Source: Centroberyx gerrardi
Lineage: Eukaryota; Chordata; Actinopteri; Beryciformes; Berycidae
Length of the DNA: 64,000 bases
Reading direction: 5' to 3'
Assembly: GCF_048128805.1 (NCBI RefSeq)
Contig: NC_135997.1
Coordinates: 3,638,470-3,702,469 of the forward strand
The position numbers and the translations under genes were made by a program. The notes under the pieces were generated by a model. That model had not been told where the DNA came from. It saw only the letters and a list, made by a program, of their open reading frames with translations, and did no database searches. This document shows, one piece after another, positions 32,650-40,955 of this stretch (position 1 is its first letter; every line of letters starts with the position of its first letter).

Positions 32650-33900
32650 TCAACAGAAAGGCTGCGGTCTTTTAAAGTCTTTCCAAACCCACACCCGATC
32701 AGTGTTTTCATTAGCAGTGGTAACTATTATATTGGAGTAAGCACAGCGATTGTAAAACAGAGGGCTGACATGAAACAGATTCCAGTTTGGGGGATTGGTG
32801 GGTGAAATGCCCAGGTGTCTCATACACAACCCCAAATATACATCCTCAATGTAGACCGGTTTAACGTGTCTGGACGCTTCTACAAGCTTTTTAGGGAGGT
32901 CTAAAGACAAAACGTAACCCAGTCCCAACGCATAACGTGGGTAATGTGACTCAGGGAAAACCGATACAGGTAGGTACCACTTAGATCTTGGGTCCCTCAG
33001 AACTTGAGCTCCCGTTGCCACAAGCCCAGTCATGTAGTTGTCCTTTGGAGCGTTTAGCAGCATGTTGACCAGGTTGTTCAAATTCAGGAACGTGTCTGAA
33101 TCAATCTTCATGGCATAGGAGGCACTGGAGCAGTGAGAGTCTAGCCACTCCAACATCACCATGGTCTTGATGGTCAGGTTCTTGTAGCAGTCCAGGAAGT
33201 CACTCTGGATCAGGTCCTGGTGCTCTCTGCTCTCCTGCAGCAGCTGCTGTTGGATTTGCTCAGCTCCTTCTCCAGGGTGCAGCGCCAACAGAAAGAACAG
33301 CTTCACCACTTTGCCCAGTACCGTGCTTTCACTGCCCCAGGTGCTGCGGATGATGTCGCGATGCTCCCGGTTGTGGGGCGCCACTGGAACCATCAGAACC
33401 ACGAAAGGCTTCTGTTGCTCGCATTTGTTTGGCTCGTTTATAATGAAGTGGTACTCATAGGGGTATTCCACTGAGTACGGTCCCGGAGATACATAAGGAA
33501 TTGGTGTTGGCAGCACAGCTTTGTTTTGTGTCGTCAGTTGAGTGACCAGTGGAGCCTCTGCAGTGGGAACCGGTGGGTTCTCCGTGAGGTGGACCACCTC
33601 AGTCTGTGGGACAGCTGGGGAGGAGTCAGAGGTATTTGTATTGACATCAGTGGTGTTGGGAGGAATTTCCATGTAGGTTGCACTTTTAAATTGCATCCAC
33701 CATTTTGCTGTATTATTTTGCATCCACCATTTTGCTGTATTATTTTGCATCCACCATTTTGGCTTCCAGTCAGCTGTCATTTCCATTATATTCGTGTTGT
33801 AAAAAACCCAAATTGCTGCCACAAGCAGAATACAGAGGAAGCAGCGACGCCGTGGCCAACTAAAGCATCTCCCACTTTCTGCCGACTTCCCGCTATCCAT
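32650..33900 (-). CDS. Beta-1,3-galactosyltransferase 2-like enzyme
   Basis: The 416-residue protein is a Golgi type II membrane glycosyltransferase of family GT31. A short cytosolic tail (1-17) and a membrane anchor (about 18-36, CFLCILLVAAIWVF) are followed by a Ser/Thr/Pro-rich stem to about residue 145 and the catalytic domain. Landmarks are RDIIRSTWG (181-189), KTMVMLEW (245-252), the metal/UDP-binding DxD motif as DSD (267-269) and EDVYLG (352-357), all diagnostic for beta-1,3-galactosyl/GlcNAc transferases. It is expected to add galactose in beta-1,3 linkage to GlcNAc-type acceptors; the real acceptor cannot be read from sequence. The stem holds a 9-residue tandem repeat, KWWMQNNTA, twice plus a partial third. 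Coding sequence is uninterrupted, as in most B3GALT genes. The ATG at 33900 follows an acceptor at 33911-33912, so a 5' UTR intron is likely. Fish have many B3GALT2-like copies, so no exact symbol is given. Confidence 0.9.
   Translation of the reverse strand: MDSGKSAESGRCFSWPRRRCFLCILLVAAIWVFYNTNIMEMTADWKPKWWMQNNTAKWWMQNNTAKWWMQFKSATYMEIPPNTTDVNTNTSDSSPAVPQTEVVHLTENPPVPTAEAPLVTQLTTQNKAVLPTPIPYVSPGPYSVEYPYEYHFIINEPNKCEQQKPFVVLMVPVAPHNREHRDIIRSTWGSESTVLGKVVKLFFLLALHPGEGAEQIQQQLLQESREHQDLIQSDFLDCYKNLTIKTMVMLEWLDSHCSSASYAMKIDSDTFLNLNNLVNMLLNAPKDNYMTGLVATGAQVLRDPRSKWYLPVSVFPESHYPRYALGLGYVLSLDLPKKLVEASRHVKPVYIEDVYLGLCMRHLGISPTNPPNWNLFHVSPLFYNRCAYSNIIVTTANENTDRVWVWKDFKRPQPFC
33692..33762 (-). repeat. 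27-bp in-frame repeat in the galactosyltransferase stem
   Basis: About 2.6 copies of a 27-bp unit ('gcatccaccattttgctgta' plus 'ttatttt' on the + strand) encode KWWMQNNTA repeats. Two copies are identical in DNA, and each complete unit adds one N-X-T sequon. Confidence 0.95.
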
Positions 33901-34455
33901 GATTTCCTGGCTGAGAGAAAAGAGAAGGTGATGAAATAGACCTGTGTATACCCCAGCACTCCTTTAATGCAGTGTCTTTGATTTACCAGAAAGGCTTTGT
34001 GTGGTTACTTATTGCTTGGTGGAATAACAGTGAAACTCACACCTAGATAAAGAGCAAACAAAGGCAGAAGTGGAAGAATAGGTACTAAAACTTCAAAGTG
34101 TTGATTTGAAACTTTTGACTGAAAGTAGGATTAATGTTTCCTTTTTTGTAATGCTGATACATTACTCTCTTGCTTCAATTCTTTATGTTAAAGTCATAAA
34201 AATGTCATTCATCAGTGTTGTTCAATACAGCTCAACACAGGCAAGCCTAAGTAATGAATTAATTTATATCAATTACAATGACTATAAATGAAGGCTCCTA
34301 CTATGAGATGACACATTGAATGCTATAATAGCAGTATGTTTCATATTTTACTCTTTTTTTTAATACTTTTTCATAAACTGGTGCTTCCCAAGCTATAGCC
34401 TCTTTGAAGGAAATGTTTCACAAATACAGAAAACAGTACAAAAAAGCCCACATAC

Positions 34456-34600
34456 CTTCGTCCTCCGTTGGCAAAGCCATTCTCTGGCATGTTGAGACTC
34501 CGCTGCCTAACTGTTAGAGTGAGTCCTTTGCCATGTGCAGCAGAGAATAAGCCTGGTAATGTATGTTGCTCTACTGGTGTTTCCAGTTTCCCGTCGTGTT
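34456..34600 (-). other. Candidate 5' UTR exon of the galactosyltransferase gene
   Basis: On the - strand a donor GAAG|GTATGT ends at 34456, and an acceptor 'ttctcttttctctcag' opens at 33910, ten bases before the start codon. A 545-bp 5' UTR intron would connect them. The upstream end of the exon is a guess. Confidence 0.4.
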
Positions 34601-34640
34601 TTCACCGCCTCCGTTTTACCAGGAGAATGTTGACACATGA

Positions 34641-35214
34641 ACTGTTCTTGAGGCACAAAACACCTGGACCAAGATTGCAAAATGATACCACTTGATAAGG
34701 CATAGAGTGGGAGTTAAGCATGACTTCTGCCTGTTTGTTACAATAACTTATATGCCTTACAAGCACATCAATATAAAACAAGAAGTTACAAACAGGATGT
34801 CCCTTCTTCAGCTGACTCTTCATATGGCCACATGTTCACCACAACCACCATAGAACATACTGAAAGATTAAAAAAAAATGTGTTTAGTGTCTCTGCGCAT
34901 TTTCTTATCTTAATCCAGCTCAAGCAGTCCCATATAGTCAGTCATGCTGCTGCGTTTCCATAGCCGTCTCTAGAGTTCCTGGGTATTGCCACCAGGGTAT
35001 GCAGATCATGACATGTAACCATGGTGCTCTGATCTTTTCTACCTGCACTGGAGCCACACCTTTGTTTTTGCTGGAGCCCCTGAATTGTCAGTGTGCTTTC
35101 AGGAAAAACTCGGTGGAAACACCCAGAGGCTTTGGGAGCAGCTCACTTCAGCCGAGCTATCGTCCTTGTTTGCATGAATGACACTTGTACCTGTGGCAGT
35201 GGAATACTAAGAAT
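34641..35214. other. Non-coding interval, possible galactosyltransferase promoter region
   Basis: No TATA box or CpG cluster stands out and no other gene is seen. Confidence 0.3.
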
Positions 35215-35260
35215 GTGTGTGTTTGCTTGTGTGTGTGTGTGCGTGTGTGCGTGTGTTTGC

Positions 35261-35293
<33 letters not shown>

Positions 35294-35295
35294 TT
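35214..35295. repeat. (GT)n microsatellite with GC/TT interruptions
   Basis: GT dinucleotides over about 80 bp with 'gcgtgtgtgcgtgtgtttgc' interruptions. Confidence 0.95.
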
Positions 35296-35297
35296 GA

Positions 35298-35755
35298 AAG
35301 AGTGATGACGAGAGCGCCTGAGAGAGGAGAGCCAGTAGAAAGCTGTAAATACATCCCGTAGGTTTCAGGATCACGCCAGGCTGGACTGGGCAGATTTTCA
35401 CAAATATTGACTTTATCTGCTTGAATTCACAGGAATAACAAACTGTAGCTGACTTCTGTTTTAGGACTGATGCCATATATTTATCGCCTTAATCTAATAT
35501 TTTGCTGTTGTGTTGGGCTTGTACCTTGAAGTGCATTCACACAGTAGATGAGAATGGGAGGACAGATACCTATAGGCTACCTATAGGCTATGGAAATGTA
35601 TCTCATCCTTACGTAAGCCTCGTTTTAGGGTGTAATATAATCAGATAATGAGAAGGAGCAGGGTGGGGGGCGACAGAGCTCCCTTAGGAAACTAAAGGCT
35701 ACTAGAAAGTTGAGTTTCAGCCTTGAGGGCTACTGATGTCAGTTGTGATCTATAC
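35298..35755. other. Non-coding interval, nothing recognised
   Basis: It contains a direct duplication 'ctataggctac/ctataggctatgg' at 35571-35592 and no gene. Confidence 0.4.
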
Positions 35756-35757
35756 TA

Positions 35758-36107
35758 CCAGTCAAAAGTTTGGACCCACCTGATTGAATGCATTATGTTT
35801 TTCATTCTCTTAAAGCCATTTTGATCTAAATGCGTATGCTTAAATGCTTGAAATTTGTTTTTTAGACAAATATAAATAGTGAAGTTGATGAATTTCTTTC
35901 CAAAGCCTTTGCCTTTCCATCAAGGTAAAGGGCAGCTACTTTAAAGAATCTAAAATGTAAGATAGTTTTGATTTGTTTAACACTTTTTTGGTCACTGCAT
36001 AATTCCATTTGTGCTATTTCATAGTTTTGATGTCTTTACTATTATTCTACAATGTGAAAAATAGTAAAAAATAAAGAAAAATGTGGTGTGTCCAAACTTT
36101 TGACTGG
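35758..36107. mobile_element. Tc1-type MITE, 350 bp
   Basis: The ends 'ccagtcaaaagtttgga' and 'tccaaacttttgactgg' are inverted and each is flanked by TA, the Tc1/mariner target. The terminal wording is that of a widespread fish Tc1 family. The interior has no transposase. Confidence 0.88.
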
Positions 36108-36367
36108 TATGTATGTTCCGATTGTTTGTGTCTATGTATTATATCTATGAAACTATGAAGTAACACAAATGGAATTATGCAGTGACCAAAAAAGTGTTGA
36201 ACAAATCGAAACTATCTTATATTTTAGATTCTTTAAAGTAGTCGCCCTTTGCCTTGATGGAAAGGCAAAGGCTTTGGAAAGAAATTCATACATAGGATCA
36301 ACTTCACTGTTTATATTTGTAGATGATTAGATTTGTAGATTTATAGATGCAAATTTCAAGCATTTAA

Positions 36368-37882
36368 AGGATAAGGCCGGTGTTTTTTAATGCATTTCTT
36401 ACTGTCAACAAATCCTATGAAAATAACAAAATCAACAATGCTTTGCTCTACTCCCATTACTTTCTGACTTCCCATGTACTGTTTTTAGCCGTCAACCCGG
36501 AAGTCATCGGCTCCATTGTAAGCTAAAAACCTTGAAATACAGCTCACAAAGACATAGTTTCAATTTTAAAAATCGCTAACTGTTACCACGAAAAGTCAGA
36601 CTGTTGTAGTTATTACCAAATCAAATTCAAATGGGAACAAATTCTTCATTACGCCGGGGACTATTTTCTGTGCTACGGAACTACTTTCCTGAGATCGCAA
36701 ACGTGTTTACAGCCGGCTTATTAAAGTCGAGATTAAATGAAAAATGCCTTTTTAACCCTTTTAGATCACATCCCCGGTCATATTGTGCACCTATTTAACA
36801 ATATATGCCAAAAAAAAAATACAAAAAATCAATTTCTTTGTATTCTTATATCAAAATTCAATCATGTTTTCTTCCTGTAAAACAAAATATGCCGTGTGCT
36901 TACATAAGCATGTCTCAACCAATTTCAACCAATAATATCATGACATCCACCCATCAATCAATCTTCAACTTTTAGCGCACAGAGCTAAGATTCATTAGTT
37001 AGCTAGCTAGCAACAGCATGGTACTTCGTTGTGTCTTCGGGTGTTATGACGCGCCCACTATTAAAGGAGCTCACTCTTTTACTGAGCTACTGAGATGTCT
37101 AAACCAGGAGTGACCTGGTTGACGCGCTTCGCTAATTTGATGTTATCATACGCTATCATTTGCTGTGTGTTGCGTTCAATACGGAATCTGCAGGCTGTTC
37201 TTCAATTGCAAAATCACGATCTCTTTATTGTTTCCATCGTGCGTAAGTGTGAATACAGCCCATTTTCCTGTTTCCATTGAAAACCAAACACAGCTCACAG
37301 CATGACAAAACAGAACTTTAGCGCCACAGCGGTCAAAAACCCTTTGCCCTTCCGGGTTCAAACACCTGACGACAACAGTGAATTACCTACCTATATACCT
37401 GAGCTCTAGATAATAACACAGCGACACCCAATGTACACACAGTAAAGGGCAATTAAATTCATGTTATTTCAACAACATATTTGGCTCCTACACCCACTTT
37501 TCAACATTCAAATCAATTTCCTTCCAACGTTATGTCCCGCCTGTCTTTCCTGTTTCACTCGGAAATACGTCACGATACGGAAGTTGGATACTCTCGAAAT
37601 GCCGTTTCATCTCGACTTTAAGTTGTTTGAGGAAAAAGTCGGCTGGCCCGGTGCATCGCGATGATGAAATATGTTGCCCAGAGCAACGGCATGGCTCTGT
37701 GACGTGTTTTTAATCGTTTTTTTAATACGATGGAGTTCTATGGCTGCTGGGACATGAGGCTTCACTGGGCACCGGCTACATGGACGAGACTTGTTGGCAA
37801 AACAAAATCATTGCTGATTTTGTTATTTTCATAGGATTTGTTGACGGTAAGCAATGCAATAAAAAAACACCAGCCTTATCCT
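36368..37882. mobile_element. 1.5-kb TTAA-target element with ~73-bp TIRs (element T1, Kolobok-like)
   Basis: The left end 'aggataaggccggtgttttt' and the right end 'caccagccttatcct' begin inverted repeats of about 73 bp. TTAA flanks both sides (36364-36367, 37883-37886), and the sequence of the neighbouring uninterrupted Tc1 copy confirms that a single TTAA was the target. TTAA targets are used by piggyBac and Kolobok. A THAP-like start at 37018 favours Kolobok. No full transposase frame remains. Confidence 0.8.
37018..37280 (+). pseudogene. THAP-like N-terminal relic in element T1
   Basis: ATG at 37018 opens MVLRCVFGCYDAPTIKGAHS and stops after 31 codons at 37113. The C-x3-C pair near the N terminus followed by a Lys/His-Ser-Phe stretch resembles the start of THAP zinc fingers, which are found at the N terminus of Kolobok- and P-type transposases. 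Beyond the stop, other frames contain Cys- and Phe-rich pieces (to about 37280) but I cannot align the second C-x2-H pair with certainty. If correct, this is the DNA-binding domain of a decayed transposase. Confidence 0.4.
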
Positions 37883-38039
37883 TTAAGCATAAGCCTTTAG
37901 ATCCAAATGGCTTGAAAAACATAATAGGCCTACATTCAATCAGGTGTGTCTAAACTTTTGACTGGGAGTGTATATGTAAAAGCTTTTCTAGTAGATTGAT
38001 ATACAGTAGAACTACAAAGTAAAGAAAAAAAAACTCCCC

Positions 38040-38165
38040 CCACACCCTACCCCACCCAGTGCGGGCAGAGGTTCAGCGTCTTGCTCAAGGAAACTTTAAT
38101 AGGAACGGACACTGAAGCTGACATCTGATCTGTCACCTGTCAGTCATTGGGAGTGTCTGTCACGC
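38040..38165. repeat. Dispersed repeat fragment
   Basis: 'cagcgtcttgctcaaggaaa' is typical of fish tRNA-derived or L2-linked interspersed repeats. Boundaries unclear. Confidence 0.35.
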
Positions 38166-39483
38166 CATCGATCCTAATCACATGTAGCTGCTCAAACATA
38201 ACAAAGTCCAAGAGGTCGGATAAACTGATGTGTGAGCTTTCATTTGATTCAAGGTTTCAGATTAAAATAAGCTCAGTCCTTCATGTCTGTCGACCCGGAA
38301 CTCCAGACCGGGAGAGGCTCACCATGAGGAAGCTGTAGTCCTTTCTGGCATGAATAACATCTCAAGCCGATTAAGGTGATGAAATAATTGAAATTATTGT
38401 CATATAAACGCCTTTATCTGATTATTAGTAAGCATAATCTGGTTAATACATCTAGATTTCTGCTTCTTTTTTTTCTTTATCGGGGCATAGCTTTATTCAG
38501 ATTTATTTTGTTTTTTTCAAACTTGTCATAAAGTTTGTCATCTTACGTTGGTTCCTTTAGACCTATAGACAGATTATTAAATGAATCCATAGCTACACCA
38601 GGTTATTAGAGAAATTGCGCCACTTTGAACCATGTTGTAATTGAAATATTGCCTTAAAGTGATTATTCCCAGTAATGGGAGCATTGCTGTGCGTGTGAAC
38701 GTGCTGATTGGTGCCGTGATCCGGATCGTGTTGCTGAGGGCGGGTTGTGGTGTGTGAAGGGGCTTAATTATTTATTATTAACTTATTATTTATTAAAGCG
38801 GTCAGTAGAATACACTTGAGAAAGCCAGTTAAACTCACGTCCTTTGCGTTTGCTTCATCTGTCGCATGCACGGGACACATTTGATTGTAAGTGAGACGTC
38901 CTCCTTGTTTGCATGACTGACGCGCTGAAAGCTGACGATAAATGGCCATCAGCCCGTCTGCGTCAGTCCAGTTGATCATAGATTATTTTACCGTTAGGCG
39001 ACCCAATACACAATTACTGTAGGTGAGGCACAGAGATATGAGATAATGAAACGCCTTAGTGAAACATTTACATGTGTTGAAGCAACTTCCATGGAGACTG
39101 AGTTAATAACTCAATACTTCCAGCTGACACTCAGAAACTCAGAATCTGCACCCGGGTAATTCTACAACTGTGGGACATCTATGGAATGTCTCTCACGTAT
39201 AATTTTATTAAAACTTTTTTGAATAATATGGTTTTATTTTCATAAATTATGTTTGAGCAAATACCAGCATTATGTATTGTAGCAACTGTATAATTACACA
39301 AAGAAGTAATAAAATGAGTATATTCATAAATTCTTTTCATCATTTTCATTTTATGAACATGAGGTAATCATGACAGACAGGCATTCATTGCCAGCACACC
39401 AAACATTAGGTGTGAAATAACAACTTTTATGTTTCAGTTCAGCATTTCTGTCTTCTGATAAATATCTGAAATCATTATTCAAT
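38166..39483. other. Non-coding interval, nothing firm
   Basis: AT-rich, with no exon-like segment flanked by splice sites and no recognisable terminal repeats. Confidence 0.4.
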
Positions 39484-39508
39484 CAAGTAGTCTCTCAGTT
39501 ACAGCAAC

Positions 39509-40036
39509 TTGAGAGACTACTTGGTACATGCGTATTTTGCACATAAGAATAGACCTGCACAACCCATTCAGACACTTCTCAGCCCTCTCACCAATGGGAA
39601 CTACCGCTGTGGTAACTGTGCACAATGTAACAACACCTCCAAGATTACACATTTCAGTCATCCACACACAGGCAAACAGTTCCCTATCAAAAGTGTGATT
39701 ACCTGCTCTTCCACTCATGTGGTTTACATGTTGCGTTGTCCTTGTGGTTTATCATACGTAGGTAAAACCACTAGAAAATTGAAGCAACGCATCAGTGAAC
39801 ACAAGAGTGCAATACGCAGAAATGACTGTGATTATCCTGTTGCTATGCACTTTAATGATAAAAAGCATGACATCTCTTCCTTACGTTTTTATGGTATAGA
39901 GAAGGTAAAGGTGCCACCTAGAGGTGGTGACCATGACTTGTTACTGAAGAGATGTGAAGCTTTTTGGATCTTCACATTACAGACATTGTCCCCCAAAGGT
40001 CTTAATGATGAGTTGCTACTTAATGTGATGCTGTGA
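39509..40036 (+). CDS. GIY-YIG endonuclease end of a Penelope-like retroelement protein (partial)
   Basis: The 175-residue frame has no true start; it enters from a 5' truncation (first codon TTG) and ends at TGA 40034-40036. Order of landmarks: YRCGNCAQC (a Cys-rich zinc-binding-like knuckle), HPHTGKQFPIKSVITC, then VVYMLRCPCGLSYVGKT, the GIY-YIG core. The helix KQRISEHKSAI carries the usual catalytic Arg, and RCEAFWIFTLQTLSPKGLND contains the conserved Glu and the characteristic C-terminal 'LN' block. In complete elements this nuclease nicks the target to prime reverse transcription by the telomerase-like RT, which is missing here. The domain itself is unbroken, so this copy is younger than the one at 11255. 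It is not a host gene. Confidence 0.88.
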   Translation: MRDYLVHAYFAHKNRPAQPIQTLLSPLTNGNYRCGNCAQCNNTSKITHFSHPHTGKQFPIKSVITCSSTHVVYMLRCPCGLSYVGKTTRKLKQRISEHKSAIRRNDCDYPVAMHFNDKKHDISSLRFYGIEKVKVPPRGGDHDLLLKRCEAFWIFTLQTLSPKGLNDELLLNVML

Positions 40037-40194
40037 ATATTAGTTCTGTATGGGATCAGCCAGGACAGATTCCTATTTGATTGTTATTAGATTTATAGAT
40101 TCATCCACTAATGATGAATTTTCTTCTATTGCCCAGGTATTGAAGCCCTGTTTGGATGATTTTTGCACATTGTCTTCATCATCCCTATGTTTAT

Positions 40195-40292
40195 GTATTT
40201 CAATTGTGAGATTCAATGTATTTTAATTGTGAGATTCAATGTATTTTAATTGTGAGATTCAATGTATTTTAATTGTGAGATTCAATGTATTT
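40195..40292 (+). repeat. 23-bp tandem repeat (4 copies) in Penelope 3' UTR
   Basis: The unit 'ttttaattgtgagattcaat' plus 'gta' occurs four times, the first with one substitution. Confidence 0.95.
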
Positions 40293-40742
40293 TTCTATAT
40301 TCATATTTTTTCTTAATTTTTTTTTTCCTATTTTCTATTTCTACTATTATATGATTGAATGTGGCTATGTAAATTTTGTATTGTGGTAACCTACTGCCTA
40401 TTTAGAGGTATATTTATGGGGTAGCCTAAACAGTGAAATTATGATAATGTTACCCTGAGATTTGCCATTAGCCTAATATTATTATTGTCATTATGGAAGA
40501 GATGATTTTGGATTAATTGTTTTCAACTTTAACTATATGATTTAATGTTTGTATATAAATTGATGTAGTTGCCATCCATCATAGATTGTGGAATGTTCAT
40601 TTTTGATGGTGGGTTGTGCCTTCTAATTGGCTAAATGCACACAGACTGTGGGACTGATTGCCTGACAGCTCATGGTCCCTGATTGGCCTCACCTGAGGAG
40701 GTGTTGGCTATATCTGTCTGGAATGTTGTTTGTTCCTCAGTT

Positions 40743-40784
40743 TTACCTGATGAAGGTCTAAGGACCGAAATGTTGTATCAGTAA
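40743..40784 (+). ncRNA. Hammerhead-like hairpin in Penelope 3' UTR (copy 2)
   Basis: Reading TTAC-CTGATGA-A-GGTC-TAAG-GACC-GAA-AT-GTTGT-AT-C-A-GTAA gives stem I (TTAC/GTAA), the CUGAUGA box, stem II with a 4-nt loop, GAA, a 2-bp stem III and a C at the cleavage position. It deviates from the canonical hammerhead by an extra A after CUGAUGA and one after the cleavage-site C. Short stem III is typical of Penelope hammerheads. Activity is unproven. Confidence 0.5.
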
Positions 40785-40918
40785 TAAAGTTTATTGCAAG
40801 TAAAAGGACAGTGTGTGGGAATTCTCTCTACTTTAATCTAGACTACAATCTTCTCAGCAGGTCAAAAGATACGGTGGAGGGATAAACTTCTAATCAGTTC
40901 ATTCCCCATTTGGTGTTT

Positions 40919-40955
40919 GAGCTGGTTGACCTCCTCTCTGGAGGTCAACCAGCTC
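40919..40955. repeat. Perfect 16-bp hairpin with 5-nt loop
   Basis: 'gagctggttgacctcc' and 'ggaggtcaaccagctc' flank 'tctct'. It is not followed by a T run, and its function is unknown. Confidence 0.9.

Larger units (their letters stand above)
36139..37970. mobile_element. Second Tc1-type MITE, inverted, split by a TTAA element
   Basis: 36139-36367 and 37887-37970 together read as the reverse complement of the neighbouring MITE ('acacaaatggaattatgcag', 'aaagtgttgaacaaatc', ending 'gtctaaacttttgactggg'). The 5' tip is missing. The break coincides exactly with the ends of the element at 36368-37882, so the TTAA element landed inside this copy. Confidence 0.8.
39484..40830 (+). mobile_element. 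Penelope-like element fragment 2 (5'-truncated)
   Basis: It starts abruptly inside the coding region with a short inverted duplication of its own 5' edge ('caagtagtctctc' facing 'gagagactacttg'). It continues through an intact nuclease domain, a long AT-rich 3' UTR with a 23-bp tandem repeat, a hammerhead-like hairpin and 'aataaagtttattgcaagta'. 5' truncation with an inverted tip is typical of target-primed retroelement insertion. Confidence 0.85.

Noticed and set aside
33220..33939. + strand frames of 84 and 137 codons over the galactosyltransferase
   Set aside because: Antisense shadows; the - strand frame carries all family motifs.
35093..35476. Overlapping frames of Cys-Val or Thr-His repeats
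   Set aside because: Products of the GT/CA microsatellite.
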